From NCBI RefSeq assembly GCF_031344055.1, contig NZ_JADBEN010000002.1: DNA of 64,000 nt. One strand, written 5' to 3'. Positions 24,104 through 33,138 of the stretch are shown here, piece by piece. Source of the DNA: Methylobacillus flagellatus_A (GTDB lineage Bacteria; Pseudomonadota; Gammaproteobacteria; Burkholderiales; Methylophilaceae). Under the pieces are notes generated by a model that ran no database searches, was not told where the DNA came from, and saw only the letters and a list, made by a program, of their open reading frames with translations. The number at the start of each line of letters is the position of its first letter. Position 1 is the stretch's first letter. The position numbers were made by a program, and so were the translations under genes.

Positions 24104-25123
24104 ATGCTGAAATACCTATTGAAGCGCCTGTTCTGGATGGTGCCGCTGCTGATCGGCATCAGCCTGGTTTCCTTCCTGATCATCCATCTCGCGCCTGGCG
24201 ACATCACGACCACCGAGGCCGGCTTCGACCCCAAGGCCAGCGAGGAGTCGCGCCAGAAGCTGCGAGAACTCTACAACCTGGACAAGCCCGTGATCGTGCA
24301 GTACGGCCTGTGGCTGCAGCGCATGGTCAAGCTGGATTTCGGCACTTCATTCGCCTCCCATCAACGCCCGGTGTTCTGGCAAACCAAGGACAAGGATGGC
24401 AACGTCACGCCGGGCATGATCCAGGAAGCGCTGCCCATTACCCTGCTCATCAATGTATTGAGCCTGGGCCTGATCATCGTCATCGCGCTGCCGCTAGGCG
24501 TCGTCTCTGCCCTGACGCAGAACCGCCTCCCGGACCGCGCCATCACCCTGTTCGTCTTCGTCGGGTTTGCCATCCCCGGCTTCTGGCTGGCATTGCTGCT
24601 CATGTACTGGACCGGCGTCATGAATGACTGGCTTCCCATTTCAGGGCTGCACAGCCAGGGCGCCGAACATATGCATTGGCTCGCCTACGCCTGGGATGCA
24701 TTAAAACACCTGGCCTTGCCGGTGTTCATCTCGGCATTGAGCGGCTTGGCAGGCATTTCCTTGTTCGTGCGCAATGGTATGCTGGACGTATTGCACCAGG
24801 ATTACATCACCACCGCGCGCGCCAAGGGCCTGCCGGAAAATACCGTGGTCTATGGCCACGCCCTGCGCAATGCATTGTTGCCGCTCATCACGATTTTCGG
24901 CCTTTCCATCCCCGGACTGATCGGCGGCTCCGTGATCGCGGAATCCATCTTCGCCATTCCCGGCATGGGCAAGCTGTTCTACGATGCCGTATTGATGCGG
25001 GACTTCCCAGTCATCATGGGCATACTCACCATAGGCTCGGCGCTGACGCTGCTGGGCAACCTGCTGGCCGACCTGGCCTACGCCTGGGCCGACCCGCGCG
25101 TACGTCGTGGAGTAATGCAATGA
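24104..25123 (+). CDS. peptide ABC transporter permease (DppB/OppB type)
   Basis: Inner-membrane permease with six predicted helices. The 339-residue protein starts MLKYLLKRLFWMVPLLIGIS, the normal OppB start, with GGAAGG seven bases upstream. An earlier TTG is less well placed. The EAA-type loop is visible around DYITTARAKGLPENTVVYGHALRNALLP. It overlaps the second permease gene by ATGA. Confidence 0.93.
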   Translation: MLKYLLKRLFWMVPLLIGISLVSFLIIHLAPGDITTTEAGFDPKASEESRQKLRELYNLDKPVIVQYGLWLQRMVKLDFGTSFASHQRPVFWQTKDKDGNVTPGMIQEALPITLLINVLSLGLIIVIALPLGVVSALTQNRLPDRAITLFVFVGFAIPGFWLALLLMYWTGVMNDWLPISGLHSQGAEHMHWLAYAWDALKHLALPVFISALSGLAGISLFVRNGMLDVLHQDYITTARAKGLPENTVVYGHALRNALLPLITIFGLSIPGLIGGSVIAESIFAIPGMGKLFYDAVLMRDFPVIMGILTIGSALTLLGNLLADLAYAWADPRVRRGVMQ

Positions 25124-25944
25124 AGCGCGCGCTTTCGAACCCCTTGGCCCTGGCCGGCTTCATCATCATCGTCAGCATTTTCCTGCTGGCATTGCTTGCG
25201 CCGTTGATCGCGCCATACGAACCGGATGCCATCGACGTCAAGGCGATTTTGCTGAGCCCTTCCTCCAGCCACTGGATGGGCACTGACGCGCTGGGCCGCG
25301 ATGTATTTTCGCGCATGCTGTTCGGGGCACGTATTTCTTTGCTTGTCGGGTTGGTTGCCGTCGGCATTGCCACAGTCATCGGCATCATCCTCGGCGCGAT
25401 CGCGGGTTATTATCGCGGCTGGGTGGACATGCTCATCATGCGGGCTGTCGATGTCATGCTGTCGATCCCTACCTTCTTCCTGATCCTGGCTGTCATCGCA
25501 TTCCTGACGCCATCCATCTGGAACATCATGATCATTATCGGCCTGACTTCCTGGATGGGCGTCACCCGCCTTGTACGGGCCGAATTCCTGAGCCTGCGCA
25601 ACCGCGAATTCGTCATGGCCTCGGAAACCCTGGGGGCCAGCGACAATCGACTGATTTTCAGGCACTTGCTGCCCAACAGCATGACGCCCGTGATCGTCAG
25701 CTCGGTACTCGGCGTAGCGAGCGCAGTATTGATCGAGTCCGGCTTGAGCTTCCTCGGGCTAGGCGTGCAGGCGCCGCAAGCGTCATGGGGCAATATCCTC
25801 ACCGACGGCAAGGAATATATTCAATTTGCCTGGTGGCTGTCCCTATTCCCCGGGCTGGCTATTTTGATTACCGTATTAGGCTACAACCTATTCGGCGAGG
25901 GCCTGCGTGACGTATATGACCCGCGCTCATCGCAATCGCGCTAG
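25120..25944 (+). CDS. peptide ABC transporter permease (DppC/OppC type)
   Basis: Partner permease of the OppB-type protein. The 274-residue protein has the OppC N-terminal domain (HWMGTDALGRDVFSRMLFGAR) and the EAA loop (EFVMASETLGASDNRLIFRHLLPN). Its ATG overlaps the upstream stop. It is the last gene of the transporter operon and ends 12 bases before the convergent GGDEF/EAL gene, with no terminator visible between. Confidence 0.93.
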   Translation: MKRALSNPLALAGFIIIVSIFLLALLAPLIAPYEPDAIDVKAILLSPSSSHWMGTDALGRDVFSRMLFGARISLLVGLVAVGIATVIGIILGAIAGYYRGWVDMLIMRAVDVMLSIPTFFLILAVIAFLTPSIWNIMIIIGLTSWMGVTRLVRAEFLSLRNREFVMASETLGASDNRLIFRHLLPNSMTPVIVSSVLGVASAVLIESGLSFLGLGVQAPQASWGNILTDGKEYIQFAWWLSLFPGLAILITVLGYNLFGEGLRDVYDPRSSQSR

Positions 25945-25956
25945 CAGGTAGATTGA

Positions 25957-27828
25957 TTAATGCAGCAAGCCGTGGAATTCCTCCAGCGGTAGCGGCTTGG
26001 AGAAGAGATAGCCCTGGAATGCCGTGCAGCCGTACTGCCGCAGCATTTCCATTTGCTCACGGGTTTCCACCCCTTCGGCAATCACTTGCAGGTCCAGCGC
26101 TGCCGCCATCGCGATAATCGCTTTTACGATCACGGCGTCGTTGGCGTTGTGCACGATATTGCCGACGAAGCTGCGGTCTATCTTGAGCTGGTTCAACGGC
26201 AAGCGCTTCAGGTGCACCAATGAAGAATAGCCGGTGCCGAAATCATCCATGGCAAAATGAATCCCCAGCTGCTGCAGCTCCAGCATTTTCTGCGCGTTGT
26301 CCGAGGTTCCCTCCATGATGAGGCTTTCCGTCAATTCGATTTTGAGGCGTGAGGGATTGATCTTGGTTGCTTCCAATATGTCCCTGATCTGCTTGACGAA
26401 ATCCTCCTGGCATAACTGGCGGATGCTGATGTTGACTGACAGCACCAGGTCGCGTGTATTTTCATGCCGCTCCCATGCCTTGAGCTGCTGGCAGGCGGTG
26501 CTGAGCACGTAATGACCGATCGGCAGGATCAGTCCGGTTTCCTCGGCCAGGGAAATGAATTGCGCAGGAGACACAAGGCCACGCACTGGATGCAGCCAGC
26601 GCAACAGCACCTCGGCCCCATAAGCACGTTGCTCCGCATCCACCTGGATTTGATAATAAAGTAGAAGCTGGTTTTGGCTGACTGCCATGCGCAGGTCCGC
26701 CTCCAACCCCGCCTTGCGTTCTATCATTTCCTGCATGTGGGGATCGAACAGGCAATAGGTATTGCGCCCGGTCTGCTTGGCGTGGTACATCGCCGTGTCC
26801 GCACGGCGCAGGATTTCATGGATGTTGTCTTCGCCGCTCAGGATGCTGATGCCGATACTGGCCGTGCAGTGGTAGCGATAGCCCTTGAGTTCGTAGGTAT
26901 GGCTGATCGCCTGGCATACCTTTTCCGCGACCCGCAAAGCCCCTTGCGTCGCAAGCTGCTCATCGGCGCTGATGTCCTCCAGCACCACCAGGAACTCGTC
27001 CCCGCCGAACCTGGCCACCATGTCGTTTTGCCGCACTGAACTGCGCAGCCTTGAAGAAACCTCCGTCAGCAGCAGGTCGCCGAAATCATGGCCTTTGGTA
27101 TCATTCAGCGTCTTGAAGTTATCCAGGTCGATGAAGAAAATGGCGCCATAGGTTTTATTTTTTTGACTATTCACCAATGCCAGCGAAAGCCGGTCCATCA
27201 ACAAGCGCCGGTTGGGCAACTGGGTCAGCGGATCATAGAAAGCCAGGCGATAGATGTTTTCCTTAGCCTCTTTCTGCTGGCTGACATCGGAAAAAGTGGC
27301 AATGTAGTTGATGATGTGGTTGCGGTCATCGGTAATCGCCCTGATCGTCAGCAGCTTGGGGTAAATGGTGCCGTCCTTGCGCTTGTCCCAGACCTCGCCC
27401 TGCCAGTAATGATGCTCGCGCAGCTCATTCCACATCCTGCGGTAAAAAGACGCATCCTGCCGGCCGGACTTCAGCAGCGAAGGCGTCATTCCCAACACCT
27501 CGTCCTGACGGTATCCAGTCAGGCGGGTAAATGCGCTATTGACCTTCAAAATGATATTGTTGGCATCCGTCACCAGGATGCCATCCTGGCTTTCAAAAGC
27601 GTGGCGCGTAATCCTGAGTTCGCTCTCCGCCTCCAGCAGGCGTTTCCTTAACTCGGCGACTTCGTGTTGCAGCAGGTCATATTGATCCCGCAACTCCATG
27701 CTTGGCAGCAAATGGTGCAGCAACCTGCTCAGCCATTGCGGACATTTAAAGCCTTGTAAAGTGGCAGCCAGGGCGCCTGTCCGCACAACACACCCTACGC
27801 CATTCATATTCCCCGTGAAAAACGCCAT
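25957..27828 (-). CDS. PAS-GGDEF-EAL cyclic-di-GMP enzyme
   Basis: Bifunctional diguanylate cyclase/phosphodiesterase candidate of 623 residues. An N-terminal coiled region precedes a PAS domain (about residues 65-185). A GGDEF domain with an intact RFGGDEFLV motif (near 270) and an EAL domain starting EVLLRW (near 400) follow. The phosphodiesterase residues are present: the Asn in VNISIRQL, Glu in KIELTES, DDFGTGYSSL, the Lys in LKIDRSFV and the Glu in VIAEGVET. Both active sites therefore look usable. No membrane segment or signal peptide is seen. The first 44 residues look atypical, and a later start is possible. Confidence 0.93.
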   Translation of the reverse strand: MAFFTGNMNGVGCVVRTGALAATLQGFKCPQWLSRLLHHLLPSMELRDQYDLLQHEVAELRKRLLEAESELRITRHAFESQDGILVTDANNIILKVNSAFTRLTGYRQDEVLGMTPSLLKSGRQDASFYRRMWNELREHHYWQGEVWDKRKDGTIYPKLLTIRAITDDRNHIINYIATFSDVSQQKEAKENIYRLAFYDPLTQLPNRRLLMDRLSLALVNSQKNKTYGAIFFIDLDNFKTLNDTKGHDFGDLLLTEVSSRLRSSVRQNDMVARFGGDEFLVVLEDISADEQLATQGALRVAEKVCQAISHTYELKGYRYHCTASIGISILSGEDNIHEILRRADTAMYHAKQTGRNTYCLFDPHMQEMIERKAGLEADLRMAVSQNQLLLYYQIQVDAEQRAYGAEVLLRWLHPVRGLVSPAQFISLAEETGLILPIGHYVLSTACQQLKAWERHENTRDLVLSVNISIRQLCQEDFVKQIRDILEATKINPSRLKIELTESLIMEGTSDNAQKMLELQQLGIHFAMDDFGTGYSSLVHLKRLPLNQLKIDRSFVGNIVHNANDAVIVKAIIAMAAALDLQVIAEGVETREQMEMLRQYGCTAFQGYLFSKPLPLEEFHGLLH

Positions 27829-28101
27829 TTCATCACTTTCGGTGTTATTGATATTGTGACTACTGCAAGGTATTTAACCATTACTAAAAAATGGTTATTT
27901 TGGTAAAAAAATATCGCTTGTTTTTACAACGCTTGCCATGCGTATTGAATGCGTGCAATCAGCTGATAAAGCCTTAACCACAATAGTTAAATGTTAAATT
28001 GGCGACAAATAAAGCGTCAATCGATTTCCACAATTTGAGAATAGTACATTTGGCCTATTCAGCTGGCTTACAGAAAACAATCCCTCATTACTTCATTGAA
28101 T
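27829..28101. other. AT-rich intergenic region upstream of the GGDEF/EAL gene
   Basis: No gene was found. It contains an inverted repeat with arms TAACCAT (27875-27881) and ATGGTTA (27891-27897), close to the start of the GGDEF/EAL gene and suitable as an operator. Several TTAAC/GTTAA motifs follow at 27970-28000. It ends at the terminator of the next minus-strand gene. Confidence 0.45.
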
Positions 28102-28126
28102 AAAAAAAAGCCGGGATTTCCCGGCC
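28102..28126 (-). terminator. Rho-independent terminator
   Basis: Stem GCCGGG/CCCGGC around the loop AAAT on the minus strand, followed by an eight-T run. It lies directly after the secreted-protein gene. Confidence 0.92.
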
Positions 28127-28130
28127 TTGA

Positions 28131-28505
28131 TTATCTATTGTTGAAAAATGCAATATTGACGCATCGGTCATTCACAAAAGTCAATTCGATGGTCTTATAA
28201 GTCCGCTTAGGATCATACTTCACCAGATCCTTGTAGTACCACATCTCCACCTGGTCAGGCTTGCCCTGCTTGTCTGTGGGGCGCCCAATGACGGTGGAGG
28301 CATTGCTTGGCTTGACAGACTGCTCCTTCTTGAGCGGTTCGCCAAGCTGCTTGGCGACGACGCTGCGCGTCTTGTTGCCAAATGCATTCAGAAATTCCTC
28401 TTCGGTGTAGGTCGTCTTTTTAGGCTCGGCCATCACGGGTGCAGCCACCGTGATAGAGGCGAGCAATGCGCCAACCACCAATAAATACTTCTTGTGCCAT
28501 GCCAT
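28131..28505 (-). CDS. small exported protein of unknown function
   Basis: The 124-residue product has a clear Sec signal peptide ending in APVMA. The mature part of about 98 residues carries a QLGEPLKKEQ segment, VEMWYYKDL and the ending ELTFVNDRCVNIAFFNN. This G-x-P followed by W-x-Y pattern is reminiscent of the small SmpA/BamE-like beta fold, but no family is claimed. The start is set at the ATG with AAGGAG upstream. It has its own strong terminator and may be the tail of the tatD operon or a separate unit. Confidence 0.7.
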   Translation of the reverse strand: MAWHKKYLLVVGALLASITVAAPVMAEPKKTTYTEEEFLNAFGNKTRSVVAKQLGEPLKKEQSVKPSNASTVIGRPTDKQGKPDQVEMWYYKDLVKYDPKRTYKTIELTFVNDRCVNIAFFNNR

Positions 28506-28566
28506 TACAACAACTCCTTCTTCCTCTGTGTATAGGTCCCATCCGTCATGCGGCAAGCCCTTTTCG

Positions 28567-29337
28567 TTAAAAATCAGCTATCTCAAGCTTGAGCCCATCA
28601 TACCCTACCTGCACGGAGGATGGCAGCATTTTGCTGACCGCCTCATATTCCATTTCATGCGTCATATGAATGAGATAGGTCTGCTTTGCGCCGATGACGG
28701 CCGCCTGCTCCAAGCTTTGCTCAAGGCTGAAATGCGTGTAGTGCGGGGTATAACGCAAGCAGTCCAGCAACAAGACATCCAGGTCTTGCAACAGTTCCAA
28801 CGATGTTTCGGGAATGGCGGAGGCATCGGTGAGGTAGCCAAGCCTGCCAAGCCGGTATCCATACATTTCCAGGCGCCCGTGCAATATCGGCACCGGGACG
28901 ATTTGGGCGCCGAACAATTCGAATGCACGCTCAACCGGGTTGACGCTCAGAATAGGCAAGTCCCAGTAGTCTCCGGGTTCGCGGATCGCATAGCCGAACT
29001 TGCTGACAATATGCTCCATCGCATCCGGCTTGCCATACAAGGGGATCTGCTGGCGCTGTTTCTGGCAAAAGGCGCGCAAGTCGTCAATGCCATGCAGGTG
29101 ATCCGCATGCGTGTGAGTGTAGAGCACGGCATCGACATGGGTAACGCCTTCCCGCAAGGCCTGCAAGCGGATATCCGGGCCGGTATCGATCAGGATGTTC
29201 TTGCCGTTGCCCAGGGTGATTAACGAAGAACAACGGCTGCGCTTGTTCTTCGGGTTGCCTGACAGGCAAGTGGCGCACTGGCAGCCAATCACCGGCGTCC
29301 CGGCGCTGGAGCCGACGCCCAGCATCGTCAGGCGCAC
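28567..29337 (-). CDS. PhnP-like metallo-beta-lactamase fold hydrolase
   Basis: The 256-residue protein has the metal motif HTHADHLHG and a second-site Asp (LTDASAIP), and the structural-zinc cysteines of the PhnP subgroup (GCQCATC with a later Cys). A GTG at 29335-29337 is preferred as start because it yields MRLTMLGVGSSAGTP, the usual family N-terminus, with AAGGA at the right distance. The next ATG would remove the first strand. It overlaps tatD by 10 bases. No phosphonate genes are nearby, so its phosphodiester substrate is unknown. Confidence 0.85.
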   Translation of the reverse strand: MRLTMLGVGSSAGTPVIGCQCATCLSGNPKNKRSRCSSLITLGNGKNILIDTGPDIRLQALREGVTHVDAVLYTHTHADHLHGIDDLRAFCQKQRQQIPLYGKPDAMEHIVSKFGYAIREPGDYWDLPILSVNPVERAFELFGAQIVPVPILHGRLEMYGYRLGRLGYLTDASAIPETSLELLQDLDVLLLDCLRYTPHYTHFSLEQSLEQAAVIGAKQTYLIHMTHEMEYEAVSKMLPSSVQVGYDGLKLEIADF

Positions 29338-30104
29338 GGGCGCGCATCCTTGAACAGGCGGAAGAAGTTTTCCGTGGTCGCCTGCTCGACTTCCTGATAG
29401 CTGATGCCGCGCAGATTGGCGATTTCCTCGGCGACATAGCGCACGTAGGCAGGCTGGTTGGGCTTGCCGCGAAACGGCACGGGCGCGAGGTATGGGGAAT
29501 CGGTCTCGACCAGGATGCGGTCCAGCGGCACCGCCTTGGCCACCTCTTTCAAAGCCACCGCGTTCTTGAAGGTCACAATGCCGGAAAAAGAAATATAGAA
29601 GCCAAGCTCTATCGCAGCCAGGGCGACTTCCAGGCTTTCGGTAAAGCAATGCATGACGCCGCCGACCTGTTCCGCATGCTCTTCGCGCATGAGCCGCAGC
29701 GTGTCTTCCGCTGCATTGCGCGTATGAATCACCAGCGGCTTTTTCGCACGGATGGCAGCCCGGATATGCGTACGGAAACGCTCGCGCTGCCACTCGAGGT
29801 CGCCGGTAAGGCGGAAATAATCCAGGCCGGTCTCGCCGATAGCGACCACCTTGGGATGCGCTGCCAGTTCGACCAGTTGGTCCTCGGTGAAATCCGGCTC
29901 GTCTTCATAATCCGGATGCACGCCGACAGAGGCATAGAAATTATCATATGCCTCAGCCACGGCAAGCACGTCGGGAAAGTCAGGCAATGTCACGGAGATG
30001 CATAACGCATGCCCGACCCGCTCTTGCTGCATGGCGCCACGCAGGGCTTCAAGGTTTTGACGCAATTCTGGGAAATTCAGGTGACAGTGGGAATCAACCA
30101 ACAT
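29328..30104 (-). CDS. TatD family metal-dependent hydrolase
   Basis: TIM-barrel metallohydrolase of the TatD DNase/deacylase group. The 258-residue protein has the N-terminal DSHCHLNF, GETGLDYFR, HTRNAAEDTL, MHCFTES and ETDSPYLAP motifs, which carry all expected metal ligands. It sits in the conserved tmk-holB-pilZ-tatD order. Whether it acts as a nuclease or on D-aminoacyl-tRNA cannot be decided from sequence. Confidence 0.93.
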   Translation of the reverse strand: MLVDSHCHLNFPELRQNLEALRGAMQQERVGHALCISVTLPDFPDVLAVAEAYDNFYASVGVHPDYEDEPDFTEDQLVELAAHPKVVAIGETGLDYFRLTGDLEWQRERFRTHIRAAIRAKKPLVIHTRNAAEDTLRLMREEHAEQVGGVMHCFTESLEVALAAIELGFYISFSGIVTFKNAVALKEVAKAVPLDRILVETDSPYLAPVPFRGKPNQPAYVRYVAEEIANLRGISYQEVEQATTENFFRLFKDARPCA

Positions 30105-30150
30105 AAAACAAATAAATCAACAAATTAAGAATAAGTATTAAAGAAAAATA

Positions 30151-30522
30151 TTACATTGTGTGCGTAGGCCGCTGCGACTTCAACGCATTACCCAACAAAC
30201 CTTCGATCTGGTTTCGCGCCTGAAGGCCGCCGTCTTTCTCGCTCAACCGCACCCCTATCCCCTGCGGGCGGTTGCCATGCGCGACCGGGCTGATCCAGAC
30301 CACCCGGCCGGCCACTTTGAGCTTGTCGGGGTTGTCAAGCAAGCTGAGCAGCATGAAGACTTCGTCGCCGATATGGAATGACTTGTTGGTTGGGATAAAC
30401 AATCCTCCCCCCAGGATAAAAGGCATATACGCCGCATACAAGGCCGCCTTTTCCTTGATCGCAAGCGACAGCACGCTAGGTTTGTGCGTTGCCTGCTTGT
30501 CTGCGTCTTCTTGTTCGCTCAT
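30151..30522 (-). CDS. pilZ: type IV pilus PilZ protein
   Basis: The 123-residue PilZ domain protein is encoded directly after holB, the place of the pilus gene pilZ. It lacks the RxxxR c-di-GMP loop and has ILGGGLFIPT instead of the canonical (D/N)xSxxG motif, as does the original PilZ. It is therefore expected to act by binding pilus-assembly partners and not c-di-GMP. Its presence implies the host makes type IV pili, the usual receptor of filamentous phages. Confidence 0.88.
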   Translation of the reverse strand: MSEQEDADKQATHKPSVLSLAIKEKAALYAAYMPFILGGGLFIPTNKSFHIGDEVFMLLSLLDNPDKLKVAGRVVWISPVAHGNRPQGIGVRLSEKDGGLQARNQIEGLLGNALKSQRPTHTM

Positions 30523-30530
30523 GTTGACCT

Positions 30531-31535
30531 CTATCCGGAAAACAGCTTGCTGTACTGCAATAACAAATGTTCGAGTTGCAGTTCGTTATTCAAAGGATGG
30601 CTGGCCGAACGCCTCGCTTCATCCACCTGGCGCTGGAACGCCAGCAATGCGCTCAAGTCTACGCTTTTGCCCAGTGCTTGCAAAGCCGCGCTATCACGCA
30701 CATGGTAACGCGGGACCGCGCCCAAGCTGACAGCGACAAGGTCGTACAGCCATTTCTGCAATGCGGTCGTCGCCTCTTCCATGCCGATGGCGGCAAACTC
30801 GCTGGCCGAGCCGAACGGATCGAGCTTCTGGCCCTGGGCAAGCCTTGCTGGCACTAGTTGCACCTTGTCGCTGCCGGCAGCCGCCTCCGCAGCGCTGAGA
30901 GGAGAGCCTCCGCTATACGCCAGCCAGTATTGGCCGTCGCCTATGCCTTGCTGCTCAAGCCATGCCAGTGCTTCCGCCTCCGAAGGGGCAGGCATTTCCA
31001 ATTGCTGGCAGCGGCTCATGATGGTGGGCAGCAGGCGTTGCGGATGGCTGGTCACGAGGATGAAGATGACGTCGGCCGGCGGCTCTTCCAGCATTTTCAG
31101 CAGGGCGTTGGCCGAAGTCTGGTTCAATGCGTCGGCCGGGTGGATCACGACGATGCGCACCCCGTCGTTCTGGTGGCTGGAAAGCTCCAAGAAGCCGGCA
31201 AGCTCGCGTATCTGCGCCACGGATATCTGCGTGCTCTTGCGGGCTGGCTTCTTGCCGGCTGCCGCAGACTCGGCAGCATCCTCCTGCTCCGGCGTCAGCA
31301 GGCGGTAATCGGGATGGCCGCTCTGCAGGAACCAGCTGCAACTGGCGCAATGGCCGCAGGCATATCCGTCATCGGCTGGCGACTGGCACAACAGGGACTG
31401 TGCCAATGCATTGGCAAACTCCAGTTTGGCGATGCCCTGTTTTCCTCTCAGCAGCAAGGCATGGTGCCTGCGCCCGCGCGATTGCTGCAAACGCTGCCAG
31501 GTGCTGGCATGCCAGGGATAGCGCTGGCTTGTCAT
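30531..31535 (-). CDS. holB: DNA polymerase III delta' subunit
   Basis: Clamp-loader subunit. The 334-residue protein has a degenerate P-loop (LLRGKQGIAKLEFA), a zinc module starting CQSPADDGYACGHCASC and the sensor region around SRCQQLEMP. It overlaps the tmk stop by four bases and reads on toward pilZ. The weak P-loop is normal for delta', which does not hydrolyse ATP. Confidence 0.93.
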   Translation of the reverse strand: MTSQRYPWHASTWQRLQQSRGRRHHALLLRGKQGIAKLEFANALAQSLLCQSPADDGYACGHCASCSWFLQSGHPDYRLLTPEQEDAAESAAAGKKPARKSTQISVAQIRELAGFLELSSHQNDGVRIVVIHPADALNQTSANALLKMLEEPPADVIFILVTSHPQRLLPTIMSRCQQLEMPAPSEAEALAWLEQQGIGDGQYWLAYSGGSPLSAAEAAAGSDKVQLVPARLAQGQKLDPFGSASEFAAIGMEEATTALQKWLYDLVAVSLGAVPRYHVRDSAALQALGKSVDLSALLAFQRQVDEARRSASHPLNNELQLEHLLLQYSKLFSG

Positions 31536-32143
31536 GCCCCGAACTTCTGCATGATATCGAGCACATGCACTCTCACATCATCCAGCGGCCGGTTGCCGTC
31601 AACCAGCCGGAAGCGTTGCGGCTGGGCCTCGGCGCGCGCGAGATAGCCATTGCGGATACGGCGGAAAAATTCGGCGCTTTCGCGCTCGAACTTGTCCGGC
31701 TCCCTGGCCGCGGCCAGCCGCGCCACGCTGACCTCCACGGGCACGTCGAACAACAGAGTCAGGTCTGGCTGCAGGTCCTGCTGCACCCATGCCTCCAGCG
31801 CCTCCACCTTTTCGCGCGGCACGCCGCGTCCGCCGCATTGGTAGGCGAACGAGGCATCGGTGAAGCGGTCGGACACCACCCACGCGCCGCGCGCCAATGC
31901 CGGCTCTATCACTTCGGCAATATGTTCGCGCCGTGCCGCGAACATCAGCAGGGTTTCGGTTTCCGCATGCATGCGCTCATGCAGCAGCAATTCACGTAAT
32001 TTCTCCCCCAACTGGGTACCTCCGGGCTCGCGCGTGGAAACCACCTCCAGCCCACGCGCCCTAAGCGCTGAGATGATGCTCTCTATGTGCGAGCTCTTGC
32101 CTGCGCCATCCATACCTTCCAGCGTGATGAATTTACCGCGCAT
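31532..32143 (-). CDS. tmk: thymidylate kinase
   Basis: Phosphorylates dTMP to dTDP. The 203-residue protein has the P-loop EGMDGAGKSS, the DR-x motif (VVSDRFTDASFAYQ) and a lid region around AREPDKFERES. It overlaps mltG at its start by 11 bases and holB at its end by four, so the operon is tightly packed. Confidence 0.95.
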   Translation of the reverse strand: MRGKFITLEGMDGAGKSSHIESIISALRARGLEVVSTREPGGTQLGEKLRELLLHERMHAETETLLMFAARREHIAEVIEPALARGAWVVSDRFTDASFAYQCGGRGVPREKVEALEAWVQQDLQPDLTLLFDVPVEVSVARLAAAREPDKFERESAEFFRRIRNGYLARAEAQPQRFRLVDGNRPLDDVRVHVLDIMQKFGA

Positions 32144-33137
32144 TTCTACCTTTCAGTTGATATCGCACCACTGCGCGATTATGTTCGTTGAGAGTGCGGG
32201 AAAATTGATGGCTGCCATCCCCCTTGCCGACGAAATACAAGGCGTCGGTCTTGGCCGGGTGCAATGCCGCGGTAATGGCGGCCATTCCCGGCATGGCAAT
32301 AGGCGTGGGAGGCAGGCCAACCCGCGTATAGGTATTGAACGGCGTATCGCGCAACAGATCCTTCTTTCGCAGGTTGCCGTCGAACGCTTCGCCCATGCCG
32401 TAGATCACGGTGGGGTCGGTCTGCAACCGCATGCCAATGCGCAGGCGGTTGAGGAACACGCCTGCAATGACGGAGCGCTCGCTCGCCTTGCCCGTCTCCT
32501 TTTCCACGATGGACGCCATGATCAAGGCCTCATACGGAGAGCTGTAGGGCAAGCCTGCCGATCGCTGCTCCCAGGCAGCCTTGAGGCGGTTCTGCATCGC
32601 GACGTGCGCACGCTTGAGGATGTCCTGGTCGCTCATGCCCTTGCTGAAAAAATAAGTATCAGGAAAGAACAATCCTTCAGGGAGGCTCCCGGCAGCGCCT
32701 ATGTTGCGCATGATCTCTTCATCGGTATACGCCATGGTGAGATGCCGCACGGATTCGTGGTTGTTCAGCGCCTGGCGCATCTGGGCAAAGGTCCAGCCCT
32801 CGATGAAGGTAATGCTGTCCTGGGTCACGTTGCCGTTGCTGAGGGTGATGAACAGCTCGTACGGCGTCTGGCCCGACTCCAACAGATAGTTGCCGGCCTT
32901 GATGCCGCCGGCCATTTTCATGGCCCTGACCAGCAGGATGAAGCTCCACGGCTCCTTGAGGACGCCCTGGTCGACCAGCTGCTCGGAAATGGTGCGCAGG
33001 CTGCTGCCCATGCGCAAATCGAACTCGACCGTCTTGGTGGGAAACTGCAAAGGGGTGGTAACAAAATAAGCCATCCATGCGGCAAATGAAATGACCAGGA
33101 CGGCCACCAACACAAACAAGCTCTTCAATACGCGCAT
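32133..33137 (-). CDS. mltG: endolytic murein transglycosylase MltG
   Basis: Inner-membrane YceG-family enzyme that cuts nascent glycan strands. The 334-residue protein starts MRVLKSLFVLVAVLVISFAA with one N-terminal anchor. The conserved block ASIVEKETGKASER contains the catalytic Glu, and VIYGMG and YNTYTRVGLPPTPI-like elements (FNTYTRVGLPPTPIAMPG) follow. The start is set at 33137 because the longer frame runs into pabC. pabC ends two bases upstream. Confidence 0.94.
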   Translation of the reverse strand: MRVLKSLFVLVAVLVISFAAWMAYFVTTPLQFPTKTVEFDLRMGSSLRTISEQLVDQGVLKEPWSFILLVRAMKMAGGIKAGNYLLESGQTPYELFITLSNGNVTQDSITFIEGWTFAQMRQALNNHESVRHLTMAYTDEEIMRNIGAAGSLPEGLFFPDTYFFSKGMSDQDILKRAHVAMQNRLKAAWEQRSAGLPYSSPYEALIMASIVEKETGKASERSVIAGVFLNRLRIGMRLQTDPTVIYGMGEAFDGNLRKKDLLRDTPFNTYTRVGLPPTPIAMPGMAAITAALHPAKTDALYFVGKGDGSHQFSRTLNEHNRAVVRYQLKGRNAR

Positions 33138-33138
33138 G

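Noticed and set aside
31860..33089. 409-codon plus-strand frame opposite tmk and mltG
   Set aside because: Antisense to conserved genes with all their motifs intact, and no domain or start signal supports it.
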